Of a DNA stretch of 64,000 nucleotides, positions 33,359 through 45,403 are shown in pieces; the first letter of the stretch is position 1, and each line of letters opens with the position of its first letter. The notes beneath the pieces were generated by a model. That model was not told the origin of the DNA, did no database searches, and saw only the letters and a list, made by a program, of their open reading frames with translations. Both the position numbers and the translations under genes were made by a program. Source of the DNA: Gigaspora margarita (taxonomy: Eukaryota > Glomeromycota > Glomeromycetes > Diversisporales > Gigasporaceae); the NCBI GenBank assembly GCA_009809945.1, contig WTPW01000607.1, positions 127,473-191,472 of the forward strand, read 5' to 3'.

Positions 33359-34015
33359 NTACTGAGCTTGTTGAAATATTCAGAACTGATGATTCAATTG
33401 TTACCGACTTGGAAGATACAGACGATAGCTTTGAAATCTCCATGGTTAGTGCCAACATGGCAAGTACAAGTCTGGAGACCATACGTGCGTTTTTACTTCA
33501 GGAGGATGGTACAGAAGAATATCTCAATATCCTAAGAAAAATTAAAAATTTTATTAGAAGAACAAAGGTGTGCCAAATGCAACAAGGCAAAATTGATCAA
33601 TTTTTTATGGGAGGAAATTGAATAGAATTTTTTGAATATTTCAATAATGTCCAATATAATAAAGGTCTAAAGGTCTAGATTTTTTTTCTGCTTGGTTATA
33701 ACAAAAAAAAAAAAAAAAAGTAAATCGGTTTTATTTTTTACGAGTAAAAATTAAAGTTATCAGTTATCATGTACGTATGATCTAAACGTGATAATATTAG
33801 ATGTGTGTATTTTTTTTATTGGCCAGTTTTTAATATGAGTCACATGCATGTATTTACGGGAGCACATATATATACTTAGAATCCTGAAGTCTTGTGCATA
33901 TGCAGAATATAGGGAGTGTCTAAGTCCCGAGCTCGGGAACGAGCTATAGTGTGCATATAAGGAGGGTTTGCACTTAGGGGGCATGCACTTAGGGGGGTGC
34001 GACTGTATTTGGGAA
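33359..34015 (+). mobile_element. 5'-truncated copy of the Tigger-like element
   Basis: From TACTGAGCTTGTTGAAAT onward it repeats 30193-30839 with very few changes, including the last 85 codons of the transposase (33360-33621, ending DQFFMGGN) and the 3' TIR ending CGACTG, then TA. The left border is a poly-T run with an N. Near identity of coding and flanking sequence means a very recent duplication or an assembly join. Confidence 0.85.
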
Positions 34016-34204
34016 ACCATTAGCAAATTTATAATAGTATAATTTTATATAAAATTTTACGAACTGTAATATAAGCAAAATATTATGTAATATATTTCAA
34101 AATATTTCAAAATATCAAATTTTCAAAATATTACGAAAGTAATTTCGAAATATTTCAAATATATTATGAAATATTTGAACCTTTCAAAATATTTTAGAAC
34201 TAGG

Positions 34205-34392
34205 GATAGGGATGTTAATGGAGTAATATACTTCGGAGTAATCCTAAAGTATACCCCACTTTATATCGGTATGATTTTGGCATGACACCACTTCGGGTTA
34301 TTAAGATACTTGTAATAGAAGTAAAATACTTCAGAGTAATAATATTATATAAAGTGGATTATACTCCGGAGTATTATATATTTTTTGTTATA
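34205..34392. repeat. GGAGTAATATACTTCGGAGT word element
   Basis: The words ACTTCGGAGTAAT and ATACTCCGGAGTAT appear in inverted orientation at both ends of about 180 bp. Probably another small word-ended element. Boundaries are uncertain. Confidence 0.45.
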
Positions 34393-34407
34393 TGAATTTA
34401 TATTACA

Positions 34408-34577
34408 AGCTATCGTTTACTAGCTCTTTACTAGCCCCTTTAGCACAAGCGTGACTCATCGTTTACTTTGCCCCTTTAGTACAAGCATGACTCACACAAG
34501 CTATCGTTAACTAGCTCGTTTACTTTCCCTTTAGTACAAGCATAATTTTCGTGTACTAGCCCCTTGAGTACAAGCTA
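34408..34577. repeat. minisatellite, CCCCTTTAGTACAAGC word
   Basis: Four to five copies of CTAGCCCCTTTAGTACAAGC, alternating with TATCGTTTACTAGCTC. No gene from 34016 to 35212. Confidence 0.7.
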
Positions 34578-35212
34578 CCTAAATTGCAGAAATATATGTA
34601 TGTATGTGCATAATCTTATTTGACTTTTTTGACCAGTTCATTATCTTTTTTTTTAAAAATTAAACAGTACTCCCACTGGTATAATTTATTTCATAAAAAG
34701 CTGCGCTGAGCTGGTTTTAGCACGTATTTATCCCTTGGTGCACATCGTACCTAATATTAATATATAGTATGTGCACATACGTACATATATATTTTAAATA
34801 TTTATTTCAACTGGTTTTTTTTTAGGCGTTACTTAAACAACTTAAAGTTACATACATTTATATAAATAAACTGAAGCTTTTTTAAAAACCAACCCTTTTC
34901 ATGGCAGTGAATTTCATATTCATTCTTTATTTTATATGGTATTAATCACAAGATGGTTTCTTTTATGCTTTGACAATATTAAATTAACGATTATGGAAGG
35001 ATAACAGACAGTAATACATAGAAAGTGATGGTAATACAACAAAAAAAAAAGTTTGAATGTTAGATTAATCTTAATATAAAAAAACTATTTTTGTCAAGTG
35101 TTAAATTAACGATTATGGAATAAGACCATAAATTAAAAAAAAAAACTTTTAAAAGATCAAACGTTAAACATCATAAAAAAAAAGTTTCTTTTAAAAATTA
35201 CAAACCTCTAAT

Positions 35213-36985
35213 TTGAAAGATCAAGCGTTAAACATTATTTCTAAAGAACCTCATAACAACTTAGATACTACAAGCAGTGAAGATATGAGCCTTGCTGTTA
35301 AGTCTAGTGAGGATATTAACTTCATCGATGACGCCATTTTTGTTGAAGATACGGACTTTGATACTAATAATGATGAAGATATTAGCTTCGCTTTTAGTGA
35401 CGATGAGGATACAAATTTTACTGCTAATAATAATAAAAGTGTAAACATTGCTGATGATGATAGTTTAGATTTTGCTATCAAATCAAATAATAGTGATACT
35501 TTGGGTACTCATACTAGAAAATTTTCAAAATGGGCTGGACAACGCATATCTGTCATGTAGGATTTTTTTACAGAAGAAAAAAATAATAACCAAGAAGTAG
35601 TTGCAATAGTTTGCGACTTATGCAAGCAAAAGTGGAAACCGGCCAACACAACAGGAACTTTTGCAATCCATCTTAATAATAAACATCACAAAAATATCTT
35701 CTTAAAACAGCAGACACTCTTATATCTTACGACCACACCATATACACCAAAAGAAGAAAAACGAATGAATGAAATTAATAAAAAAGTAGTTGATTCGTCG
35801 TGTGTTGCCAGTTACTCTTTCCATTGTGGATAATAAATACTTTAAGGGAATACTTGGTGTTCTTGATTCGCGTTATTGTGTTTTTTGTCGACAAGTATTG
35901 AGTAATCAAGTAACAAGTCAGTTTGAAGATACACATGGAAAAATAGTACATTTTCTTGAGAATGTTATTTCAATGGTTTCGATTACATGCGATATATGGA
36001 CATCGATAACAAATCAAGCATATCTCGGAGTAACCGCGCATTATATTGATGATAATTGGAAAGCAAGAAGCTTTCTTCTTGATTTAATCCACTATCCAGA
36101 CCATCATTATGGAATCAATACAAAAAACTTGCTTTTAACATTATTCGATTAGTTTAAAATTACTCAAAATGTTCTTGGACTTACTACTAACAACGACTCA
36201 AGTATGGTTGTTGCAGGACGTGAACTACAAATTGCTCTTTTATCTTTAGGAAACAATGAATTTATGCATTACAGATGCGCAGCGCATATCTTGAATAGTG
36301 ATACGGGTCGACCCCGGCCCAACGGCTGGGTCGATGGGCGGGCGACCCTCGGCCCGCACCTTTGTGGACCGGGCCGGTTGGTAAGATAAGTGTTACAATC
36401 AATTCTCTTCTAAAGCATATTCCTGGCTAGGGATTAAATAAAAATCGGCTAGTCATTTATAATAGTGTAAGAGAATTGGCTTATTTAGGTGATAAACTGG
36501 CAAATAGCGATTATAATCTAAGTATCAAAACGTTCGGAGGCATAGACAATCAATCAATCAACATAAAATACTGCATGCTGGAATTTTCTCAAGGACAAAA
36601 AGAATAAAAATTAAATAATTTAATATTACTAGAATTCGATAAAAAACTATCAGATGGCCTTTTACACGTTTAATATAGATAAATGTTGACTGATTCTGAT
36701 CAGAAAAATTTACACTAGCAAAAGGTCAGCCCGGTCGACCAGCCCGAACTTTTTAGGGATCGGCCTCGGCCCACGATTTTTTCATCGACCCGTATCACTA
36801 ATCTTGAACATTGCTGTAAAACATGGTATGCAGCTCGAGATGATAATCATTGAAAAAATTTGAAATTTCGTAAAAAAAGTACACCACTCTCAATTATTAT
36901 GTGATAATTTACGAAACACTGTGCTATACAAGAGGTTGAATATCTAAAACCTAAACTCGATGTTGATACGCGCTAGAATAGTACA
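35213..36985 (+). pseudogene. second hAT transposase, split by a MITE
   Basis: Opens with an acidic Asp/Asn/Ser region (35213-35515), then a BED finger CDLCKQKWKPANTTGTFAIH with NNKHH, then ILGVLDSRY, ITCDIWTSITNQAYLGVTAH and HYRCAAHILN. The element at 36296-36800 intervenes, and after it IAVKHGMQLEM and later LDVDTR*NSTFL follow. The stop there replaces the Trp of the conserved TRWNST motif. Other breaks are TAG near 35558 and a frameshift near 35800. It ends near 36985, where sequence related to the Plavaka gene starts, so this hAT may itself be inserted next to or into it. A BED finger, the TRWNST motif and an IWTS motif make the family call safe. Confidence 0.8.
36296..36800. mobile_element. 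hAT-type MITE with GGGTCGACC word ends
   Basis: Ends TAGTGATACGGGTCGA and its complement. The perfect 8 bp duplication ATCTTGAA (36288-36295, 36801-36808) lies inside the hAT coding sequence, and removal of the insert restores AAHILN-IAVKHGM. The left end is GC-rich with CGGCCC and GGGTCGA words. No ORF inside. Confidence 0.9.
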
Positions 36986-37571
36986 TTCCTCAAAAAATAT
37001 TAAACAAGGAAACTATTTATAAATAATACAAAATCTAATTTGTTATATAAGAAAACTAAAGTATTGGACCATAATAATACTAAGTATTTCTTATATCATA
37101 TGCTATTAATAAGTTGTATTCAAAATATATTAAAAATTTCTGATATATCTCAAACTTTTGCACTTGAATATAGAGAATTATATAAGCTACTAAGGTATAT
37201 TAACTTTAATAATATTTTTTATATACATATTTATTTTGTTTTAATTAATTTTTTTTTTTAAAGAATAGTAAAGAAAATAACAAAATAATAGAAAATGATA
37301 GAAAACTACTTAAAGTACTTTACCAACTGGTACAAAAATTTTATTTATTATTTTATATTCTAATGCTACTAATTGTGATTCATTGGATAAAAGTTAGCTT
37401 TACCCAATATATTTATTACTTGGAAATATATCTATATGGTACAGAAATAGACTAGATACAAAACAATTACTAAGTTATTTGCCAATAATAAAATCTTCTA
37501 ATGTAGAAAAAGAAATAAACAAACAATTATTTTATAAATATTTAGATATAATTTTAGAGCCAATTCAATTA

Positions 37572-37877
37572 CTGTATATTCCCAAAAATAAGCTACCTTT
37601 TTAGGGCCAAAAATTACACAAAAAAACATGGTGTAGCTTATTTTCAAATTGTTAAATTTTTTGAAAAATTAAAAACAAACTAATAAAAAGTTGTCCAAAT
37701 GATGTGAAATTTTTATTATTAATGTATTTTTGTGTTCTGAATACGTTCACTTAATAGTACTTTTAAGGTTTATTTAGTAAAATTTGGACTTTTATATGTA
37801 GCAACTGCTAATGTATTTTTGAGATTTTTGAAAGGGGTAGCTTATTTTCAGAGTAGCTTATTTTTAGAAATATAAGA
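37572..37877. mobile_element. pogo-like MITE, copy 3
   Basis: Ends CTGTATATTCCCAAAAATAA and complement of TCTTATATTTCTAAAAATAA, TA on both sides. More diverged than copies 1 and 2. It interrupts the Plavaka frame between LEPIQLL and SQRMEL. Confidence 0.7.
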
Positions 37878-38418
37878 TATTCTCAAAGAATGGAACTAAT
37901 TTGTTACTTAATAATAAATTGATTTGGTTTTGTCTAAAAATTTCAACAATAATTGCAGATTGGCCAGAAGCTACAAACTTTTGCTTAACATTAGTGCTTC
38001 GATCTATAATCTGATCAATTTAGATTAATCCAATAATTTGAATTGAATACAGATATCCATATCCATTAATTTTAAATGGATAGATCTGTAATTTATATCA
38101 GATTAAGGATAAAGATTATCTGGGTTACAATTCTAGATATCTTTTATACGATTGGTTAATTTAAGGTAGTACAATATATATATATGAAAATTGAACATAT
38201 TAGAATTTTTTATAGCTATACGTTGTATATATTTTAGCAGTTAGATCTTTCTGTAAATTGATAACAGTTATTCAAATTATTTTTGAGAGGTGGGTTAATT
38301 ATTTTTATTTAAATATTTCTATACTTATTGTTTTTTCATATTACCTTTCCTTATTCAAGTCGTCATCATTGTTCTTTGGTATCATCATTTGACTATTGGG
38401 TCAGTAGTAGGTAGTAAG

Positions 38419-40253
38419 TAGTGCCTCTATGAACCAGACTCGAACCGGACTTTAGTCAAGTCTGAGTCTGGTTCAATTTTCGGACTGAACTCAGACTTTT
38501 ATATTCAGACTTTTTAATCAAGTCTGAGTTCAGTCTGGATCCAGTTTGAAGTTCGCAAACCAGTCTGGTTTCAAATATAGTTATATGTATTTTTTAGTGC
38601 TGAACAAGTTTACTTAGTGCATGTTTTTAGAATTAATTAGTAAAATTTTATGAATTATAAGATTTTATAAAATTTTATTAATAAAATTTTATAAAATCTT
38701 ATAATTCACAAAATTTTATTAATTAATTCTAATTTTATGCACTAAGTAAAATTGTTCAGCACCTAAAAATGCATCAAATTGATAGAATTAATTTTATTTT
38801 ATTTAAAATTTAGAGGATAGATGCATTATTTTGAATTTTTGATCAAAAAAGTCAAATTTAAGCATCTATTCTCCAAATTTCAAGTAAAATAAAAATCAAT
38901 CAGCTAATTTAATGTATTTTTAGATGCTAAACAAGTTTACTTAATGCATTAAGTTAGAATTAATTAGTGAAATCTTGCGAATCACAAGATTTTATAGAAT
39001 TTATTAATAGAATTCTATGAAATCTTATGATTCACAAAATTTTATTAATTAATTCTAACTTTGTGCACTAAGTAAAATTGTTCAGCATCTACAAATACAT
39101 TAAATCAGCTGAAATTTTTTATTTTACTTGAAATTTTAAAAATTAATGCTTAAATTTGATTTTTTGATCAAAAAATCAAAAATTTTGCATCTATTTTTTA
39201 AATTTCAAGTAAAATAAAAATAATTATGCCGATTTGATGTATTTTTAGGTGCTGAAAAGTTTATTTAGTGCATTAAGTTAGAATTATTTAATAAGAATTT
39301 GTGAGTTATAAGGTTTTATAAAATTTTATTAATAAAATTCTATAAAAACTTATAATTCGCAAATTCTTATTAATTAATTATAACTTAATGCACTAAGTAA
39401 ACTTATCCAGCACCTAAAAATACATCAAATCGGCATAATTATTTTTATTTTACTTAAAATTTAAAAAATAGATGCAAAATTTTGGATTTTTGATCAAAAA
39501 ATCAAATTTAAGCATCAATTCTCCAAATTTCAAGTAAATAAAAAAAAAATTGGCTGATTTAATGTATTTGTTGGTGCTGAACAATTTTACTTAGTGCATA
39601 AAGTTAGAATTAATTAATAAAATTTTGTGAATCATAAGATTTCATANAANTCTATTAATAAAATTCTATAANATCTTGTGATTCACAAGATTTCACTAAT
39701 TAATTCTAACTTAATGCACTAAGTAAACTTATTCAGTACCTAAAAATATATTAAGTCAGCTAATTGTTTTTTATTTTACTTGAAATTTGGAGAATAGATG
39801 CTTAAATTTGACTTTTTTGATTAAAAATCCAAAATTCTGCATCTATCCTCTAAATTTCAAGTTAAATAAAATTAATTCTGCTATTTTGATGTATTTTTAG
39901 GTGCTGAATAAGTTTACTTAGTGCATAAAGTTAGAATTAATTAATAAAATTTTGTGAATTATAAAATTTTATAAAATTTTATTAATAAAATTTTATAAAA
40001 TCTTATAATTCATAAAATTTTACTAATTAATTCTAAAAACATGCTCTAAGTAAACTTGTTTAGCACCAAAAAATACATATAACTATATTTGAAACTGGTC
40101 CAGTTCGCGAACTTCGAACTGGACCTGGACTGAACTTATACTTGAGTCTGAGTCTGGTCCGAAGTCCGAAATTAGTAAAATTTAGAGTCCAAGTACGGTT
40201 CGATCCCGGACTGAACCCAGACCAGACTGAACCCGAACTGAACCTAAGCACTA
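38419..40253. mobile_element. 1.8 kb hAT-like foldback, second copy of the 23.4 kb family
   Basis: Ends TAGTGCCTCTATGAACCAG and complement of TAGTGCTTAGGTTCAG. The flanks are GTAGTAAG and GTAGTAAA (7 of 8). The ends carry TCTGAGTCTGGTTC-type words. The interior is an array of about five palindromes, each bounded by GGTGCTGAACAAGTTTACTT, with spacers of TTTTACTTGAAATTTRRAGA. Open frames near 40060-40408 are shadows of the words. Confidence 0.8.
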
Positions 40254-40807
40254 GTAGTAAAACTTTTTTGCCTATCAGAATTAAAATAAAACCAAAAAAC
40301 TTGCTAATACTTACCTTTTGTAGGTCCTGTTTTTTTATTAACTTGGATTTGGAAATGGAACTAAGACATAGTAAATACTGTATTTTCCTCTCCTATTTGT
40401 TTTTGTAAAATTGTGCTAACTTTTTTTTTGTAGTGATAATGAATCTTCGATATTACAGATAGGCTTGGAAAAGAAGAACTAGAACATGAGTAAATATTTC
40501 TTATTTTCTTGTAGGGTACAATAAATTTTCAATATGTGGATTAGTTTTGCTAAACTTGGTTTCTTTTCTTTTATTTTCATTAACACGATTACTACTTTTT
40601 TTCTTGCAAGATATAATATCACCATATATCATAAAGAATGATTACAGAATATCTAAAATAGGTTTAAAACAATAATTAGTATGATTTAAAAGATAGAATT
40701 TTTTATGTAAACAACATAACATTATTAAACTTGATTCTTTTACATTTTTCACTATTACAATTTTTTTAATACCTTTTTATAATTTATATTCCACTAAATC
40801 TGTCAAC

Positions 40808-41011
40808 TAGGGTTCCTCAAATATTTGATTCAAATATTTGATGCAATTTGAATTACACCGCATAATATAAATTATTCAATTAAGTACTTTAAAATGATGA
40901 TAGTACCTATAGGTACTATCATCATTTTAAAGTACTTAATTTAATAATTTATATTATGCGGTGTAACTCAAATTGCATCAAATTTTTGAATCAAATATTT
41001 GAGGAACCCTA
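40808..41011. mobile_element. 204 bp palindromic hAT MITE
   Basis: Practically a perfect palindrome, with TAGGGTTCCTCAAATATTTG at each end and GTACCTATAGGTAC at the centre (about 40912). A perfect 8 bp duplication CTGTCAAC lies at 40800-40807 and 41012-41019. Confidence 0.9.
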
Positions 41012-41191
41012 CTGTCAACTAAATGTAACTACTTTGAGATATACTTGTCAAGTTTTTTACATGTGTGATTTGTTATAATTTTTTTACTTAAAAAACAAGA
41101 TTGATAATATTAAAAGTAGATCAATCTAAAAATAATAGAAATTTATTTGAATTGAATATATATTGCACAGGTTGTTACTCATACCCACTGT

Positions 41192-41471
41192 TAGTATTGT
41201 CATGGAACAGCTTTGGACAATGATTTGGACAATTTTGGACAATTTTGAACAATTAAATAAAGTAAAATTACTTAAAATTTTATTAAGATAACCTATTTTA
41301 ATTTTAACTGAAATGTGTTTAGCACCTAAAAAAATATATAGTTATATATTTTTTAGATAGATTTATTAATTATTAAAGCCTGGACAAGCTTTGGACAATC
41401 TTGGATGTTTGGACAATCTTGAACGTGGACAAGCCAAAAAAGGCTGTGGACAGCCAAAACGTACAACACTG
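41192..41471. mobile_element. 280 bp hAT MITE with TTTGGACAA word ends
   Basis: Ends TAGTATTGTCATGG and complement of CAGTGTTGTACGTTTTGG. A perfect 8 bp duplication CCCACTGT (41184-41191, 41472-41479). TTTGGACAA words fill both ends. The core contains GTGTTTAGCACCT. Confidence 0.9.
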
Positions 41472-41658
41472 CCCACTGTTATTTAAATCCTATTTAAGAC
41501 TATTCTGGTAATTAAATGCAATGCTATGGATAATAAAGATTAAAAATATTATTATTAATTACTGGACAAATACAATTTATATTTGTTATTCTCTTTATAT
41601 AATTGTACAGGTTTTTGTAGCTAGCTTTATATAGAGATTTGACAAGACAATTGTCAAG

Positions 41659-41898
41659 TAGTGCTTTGATCCTATTTTTTAAGAATCATTCAGATTAAAT
41701 TTAGATTTAATAATAAAGAATTATAAATGCAAATACATAAGATTTTTGAAAATTGCGATTTTTGATTGGCTAGTTAATAAATTTTTACAAATTGAATTCG
41801 AATTTACTAATTCAGATTATAACCAGATTCACTTAAATACATAAAAAAGAATCTGAATTTAATCTGAATTGCTTTTTAAAAGTAGGATCAAAGCTCTA
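41659..41898. mobile_element. 240 bp hAT-like MITE
   Basis: TAGTGCTTTGATCCTATTTT at the left and the complement of TAGAGCTTTGATCCTACTTT at the right. The TIR similarity extends about 45 bp (ATTCAGATTAAATT). Flanks match only weakly. Confidence 0.65.
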
Positions 41899-42431
41899 CT
41901 TTCAACAAAATCTAAACACTCTTGCCATTTTTGTTTAGTAAAAAGAGATAATTTAACAAATACAAATCTTATTAAAAAAGATATAGAACTTAGAAATCAT
42001 GAAAATATGCAATACTATTATAATAAGAATGAAGAACAAATAGCAAGCATTAAATCAGTACCAAATATTTTTTGGAATTTAAGTAAGTTTAATATTCTAA
42101 TTAATTAAATATATGAATATATTTAAAATATTTCAATAATTTTAAGATTTCAAAATTAAATTTACTATAATAATTTTAAATTAATTTTTAAAATTTCAAA
42201 ATATTGCAAAATATTTTAATATTAATTTAACAATTTTTAAATTAATTTTAAAACTTTTAAAGCATTGCAAATATTTTAAAATAACTAAATTATTTTAAAC
42301 AAGATTAAAATTCATAATATATAATATACAATTTAATATCAATTTTTTATTTTAAAAATATCAATATTTACAAAGCTTAGTAATTGATAAAATGCATCAT
42401 TTAGATTTGGGATTATTTAACTATCAATTAC

Positions 42432-43163
42432 TTTTTTTTTTATGTTTAGATAGCAGCTTTGCTTGCCGTCGTACCACTTTATTAATTGAAATAGTGCCTG
42501 AATACAAGGACAACCTATATACATAAATGAGAGTACAACGTGCACTTTGGTGCCTAATTTAAGTAGTCTGTCCAAAGGTTCTACACTAGCTACCATACCT
42601 GCAACCTGATACAGGTGTTGTCTATTCAAAACCCTCTAATCTATGTGAGCCTTTATTTCAGTTTTTATCGTGGGTAACAAACGGCCTTAGGGCTACTTTA
42701 CCCCGCAAGCAAACTGTACTAGTTAATGATCACGTCCCATTTCGTAATAGTTCTAGATTTTCAGTAACCGAGCATCTGCATTATACTGACACTTGTAGTT
42801 TAGTGCTACTTCGAACTACTAGGTACCTCCCTTTGCTCTTATAAGGTTCGTTCCGATCCTAGCACTAACCTTATTTATAGTAGTACCATCAGAGATCATC
42901 AATCTACCTCCTTATTTGGGACTTCTCAAAAGGGTTTTTGTTTTTTCAGTTTCTTGAATTTTCAGTATAATGACACCATTGTGCCTGTAAGCTCCTATTC
43001 AAAATGGTAGAACCAAGATTATAGATATTTTTACCTAACTGATATGAGCTACAAGTACCATAACATAGGTTTAATTTTCATTATCGTCATCAGTGGGATT
43101 TGAACCTTCGACCTGCCGCCTGGAGGTGACAACCTGACCACTTCTCTAGATCGCCATACCCTC
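42432..43163 (-). mobile_element. tRNA-derived SINE 3 (head type I)
   Basis: Minus-strand head with box A-like TGGCGATCTAGAGAAGTGG and canonical box B GGTTCAAATCCC. Poly-T lies at 42432. Flanks AACTATCAATTAC (42419-42431) and AACTATCAAATTAC (43164-43177). The insertion falls between LGLFNYQ and the following TFTYNLLKELY of the Plavaka gene. The shared tail is at 42525-42640. Confidence 0.9.
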
Positions 43164-44522
43164 AACTATCAAATTACTTTTACATATAATCTTTTAAAAG
43201 AATTATATAGAGCTTCAATACTTGATAAATTGGATAACAGATTAGTGAATATTTCTAGATTTCCAGAACTTAAAGTATTCAAAAATGGAATTCAATTACT
43301 TTCCAGAATTAAAGCTAATAAATATTGTAATTTTATAAAAATTATGATATTTGTTTTAGATAACCTAGATATTAGTAAAGTATTAAATAAAATGTTGTTG
43401 AATCTTTATGAAGTTTGAAATAATATGTATAATTATGAGTTAATTTGAAGAATTCAATGATCAAAATTTGAAAGATTTTGAGGTAATTCAATATATTGTA
43501 CAATATTTCAAATTTATTCGAATTTATTATTTGATATTTCAATATTGTAATTAACTAACTTTAATAATTAATATTAATATAATTATTTCTAGAATTTAAT
43601 AATAAATTGAGCTCAACAATTTATTAATATTTTTTAAACATATTCTTTATCAGAATTAAAGTTTCCAAAATTATATTCATGGGTATATCATACTATTGAT
43701 TTAATTAGAAAGTATGGTACTTTAAATGGATTCTCTACTGAAACCTATAAAAGTCTTCATAAAGATTTTGTTAAAGCATCTTATTATTTAACTAATAAAC
43801 AAAATAAAGAAATTCAAATAATGAAAATAGTAATTATTTTAAAATTTTTTAAAATTTTTTAAAATTTTTATAAAACTTTACTAAATTATTTTAAATTAAA
43901 TAGATTCAGAGACAGACTATTGCAACTAAATTATTATCAGACAAATCAAAAAATATTAAAACTATAAGTCCTTATAAATTTACAAATTTAATTTGAACTT
44001 TTAGTTTAAATAATGCTTAGAAATTTATTAACCAACAATTAAAAGATTATAATTCAAGTTCTAAAATATATTTTGGATTTAAAAATTTTTTAAAATATTT
44101 AACTATATATTTAATTCAACAAATTAATTTAATTTAGATAATTATATAGTTAAAATATATAGCTTAATAACTTTAGAAAATGGGTCTGTAATTCAAACAA
44201 CTAATAATTTTTATAAAAAGCCTGGTATAGCAATGTAGCCTTTGCTATGAATTCTAAAGAACTATCTAAATATATATCAGATCAAGAAATTTGTTATGAA
44301 CAGGTATTTTTCATGATTTAATTTTTAATTTTTTAAAATATAGTATTAACATAAATTTTTAATATTTAATTTTTAGATATATTTAATTATGAAACTTGAA
44401 TATAATAATGAAGCTTTAACATATAATTTAGCATTAATTTAGTGATATAATTTTATGTCAAAGTTTCTGCTCTGGAAAAAGGCTTTTATTCAAGTAAATC
44501 AGACCATGGGTGCCTCCAGGAC

Positions 44523-44834
44523 CAGTGTTGTACATGGGACAGTTGGGACATGAGCTGGGACATTTTGGGACATTTTGGAACAATTTTTTAAATTGAAATT
44601 ACTTAAAATTTTATTAAGATAATCTAATTGAATTTTTTTAGAAATGTGTTCAGCACCTAGAAAAATATATAATCATATATTTTTTTAAATTAATTTATTA
44701 ATTATTAAGACTTGGGACATAGTTGGGACACTTGGTATAACAAATATTTGGGCGCTCCTGGACAGTGTTGTACATTTTCACTGTCCCAGCCTTTTTTTGG
44801 CATGTCCCAATGTCCCAACGTCCTAGCATCCCAT
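44523..44834. mobile_element. hAT MITE with TTTTGGGACA word ends, rearranged
   Basis: It starts CAGTGTTGTACATGGGACAG. Its core (AAATTACTTAAAATTTTATT ... GTGTTCAGCACCTA) matches the core of the 41192 element. The right part (44772-44834) is inverted, so the CAGTGTTGTACATTTT end occurs a second time in direct orientation after a near copy of the left flank. Confidence 0.7.
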
Positions 44835-45403
44835 AGATGAGAGTACAACTAGCTACACATACAACTTTTGGTTATCTAATTTAAGTAGTCAGCCCGAAGG
44901 TTCTATACTAGTTGCTATACCTGCAACCCAACTAGGGTTATCTATTTAAACCTTCTGGTCCCTGCTCCTTCTACTAGTCTTTCTTGTATCACCGGTACAG
45001 TCCTCCGTTATATAAGTCAGTTAAGGCCAGTTCCAGATGTATCGCAGAATCTCTTAGGACTAGTTTATCCTTGTAGAACACTTGGTAGTACAGTTTCTGT
45101 CTCATAAAAGTATTACTTACGCTTCGGTAACTTTTTACTATTACCTACTTTCGCCCTTGCAAGGTTTGCTCTGATCCCAGCAACCATCTCTACCATCCTA
45201 CTGGTCCTTACACCAGATCCACAAATTTTAAACCAGTTAGCCTAGAAGGATCAATATAGCTTTATTCTCTTGGTACCTACTGCCAGAACATAGGTCCTTT
45301 TCCTCTGGTACGACTCTGGCGGCCAGGTTAGTGGACCCTTCTTGAGAGTCTTGTTGTCTGATTCTCTAGCTCCAGTTTCTGCTATTCTAGCTTTAGTAGT
45401 ACC

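Larger units (their letters stand above)
37998..41898. mobile_element. composite insertion block in the Plavaka gene
   Basis: It separates FCLTL from the KSKHSCHFCLV segment. The left border TAGTGCTTCGATC resembles the ends of the small element at 41659-41898 (TAGTGCTTTGATCC). Within the block lie at least four separate elements. 38003-38418 and 40262-40807 hold AT-rich sequence without a supported gene. Confidence 0.5.

Noticed and set aside
41869-42108. A separate 79-codon gene
   Set aside because: Its first codons come from a MITE end. The rest is a Plavaka exon with an intron donor at 42083.
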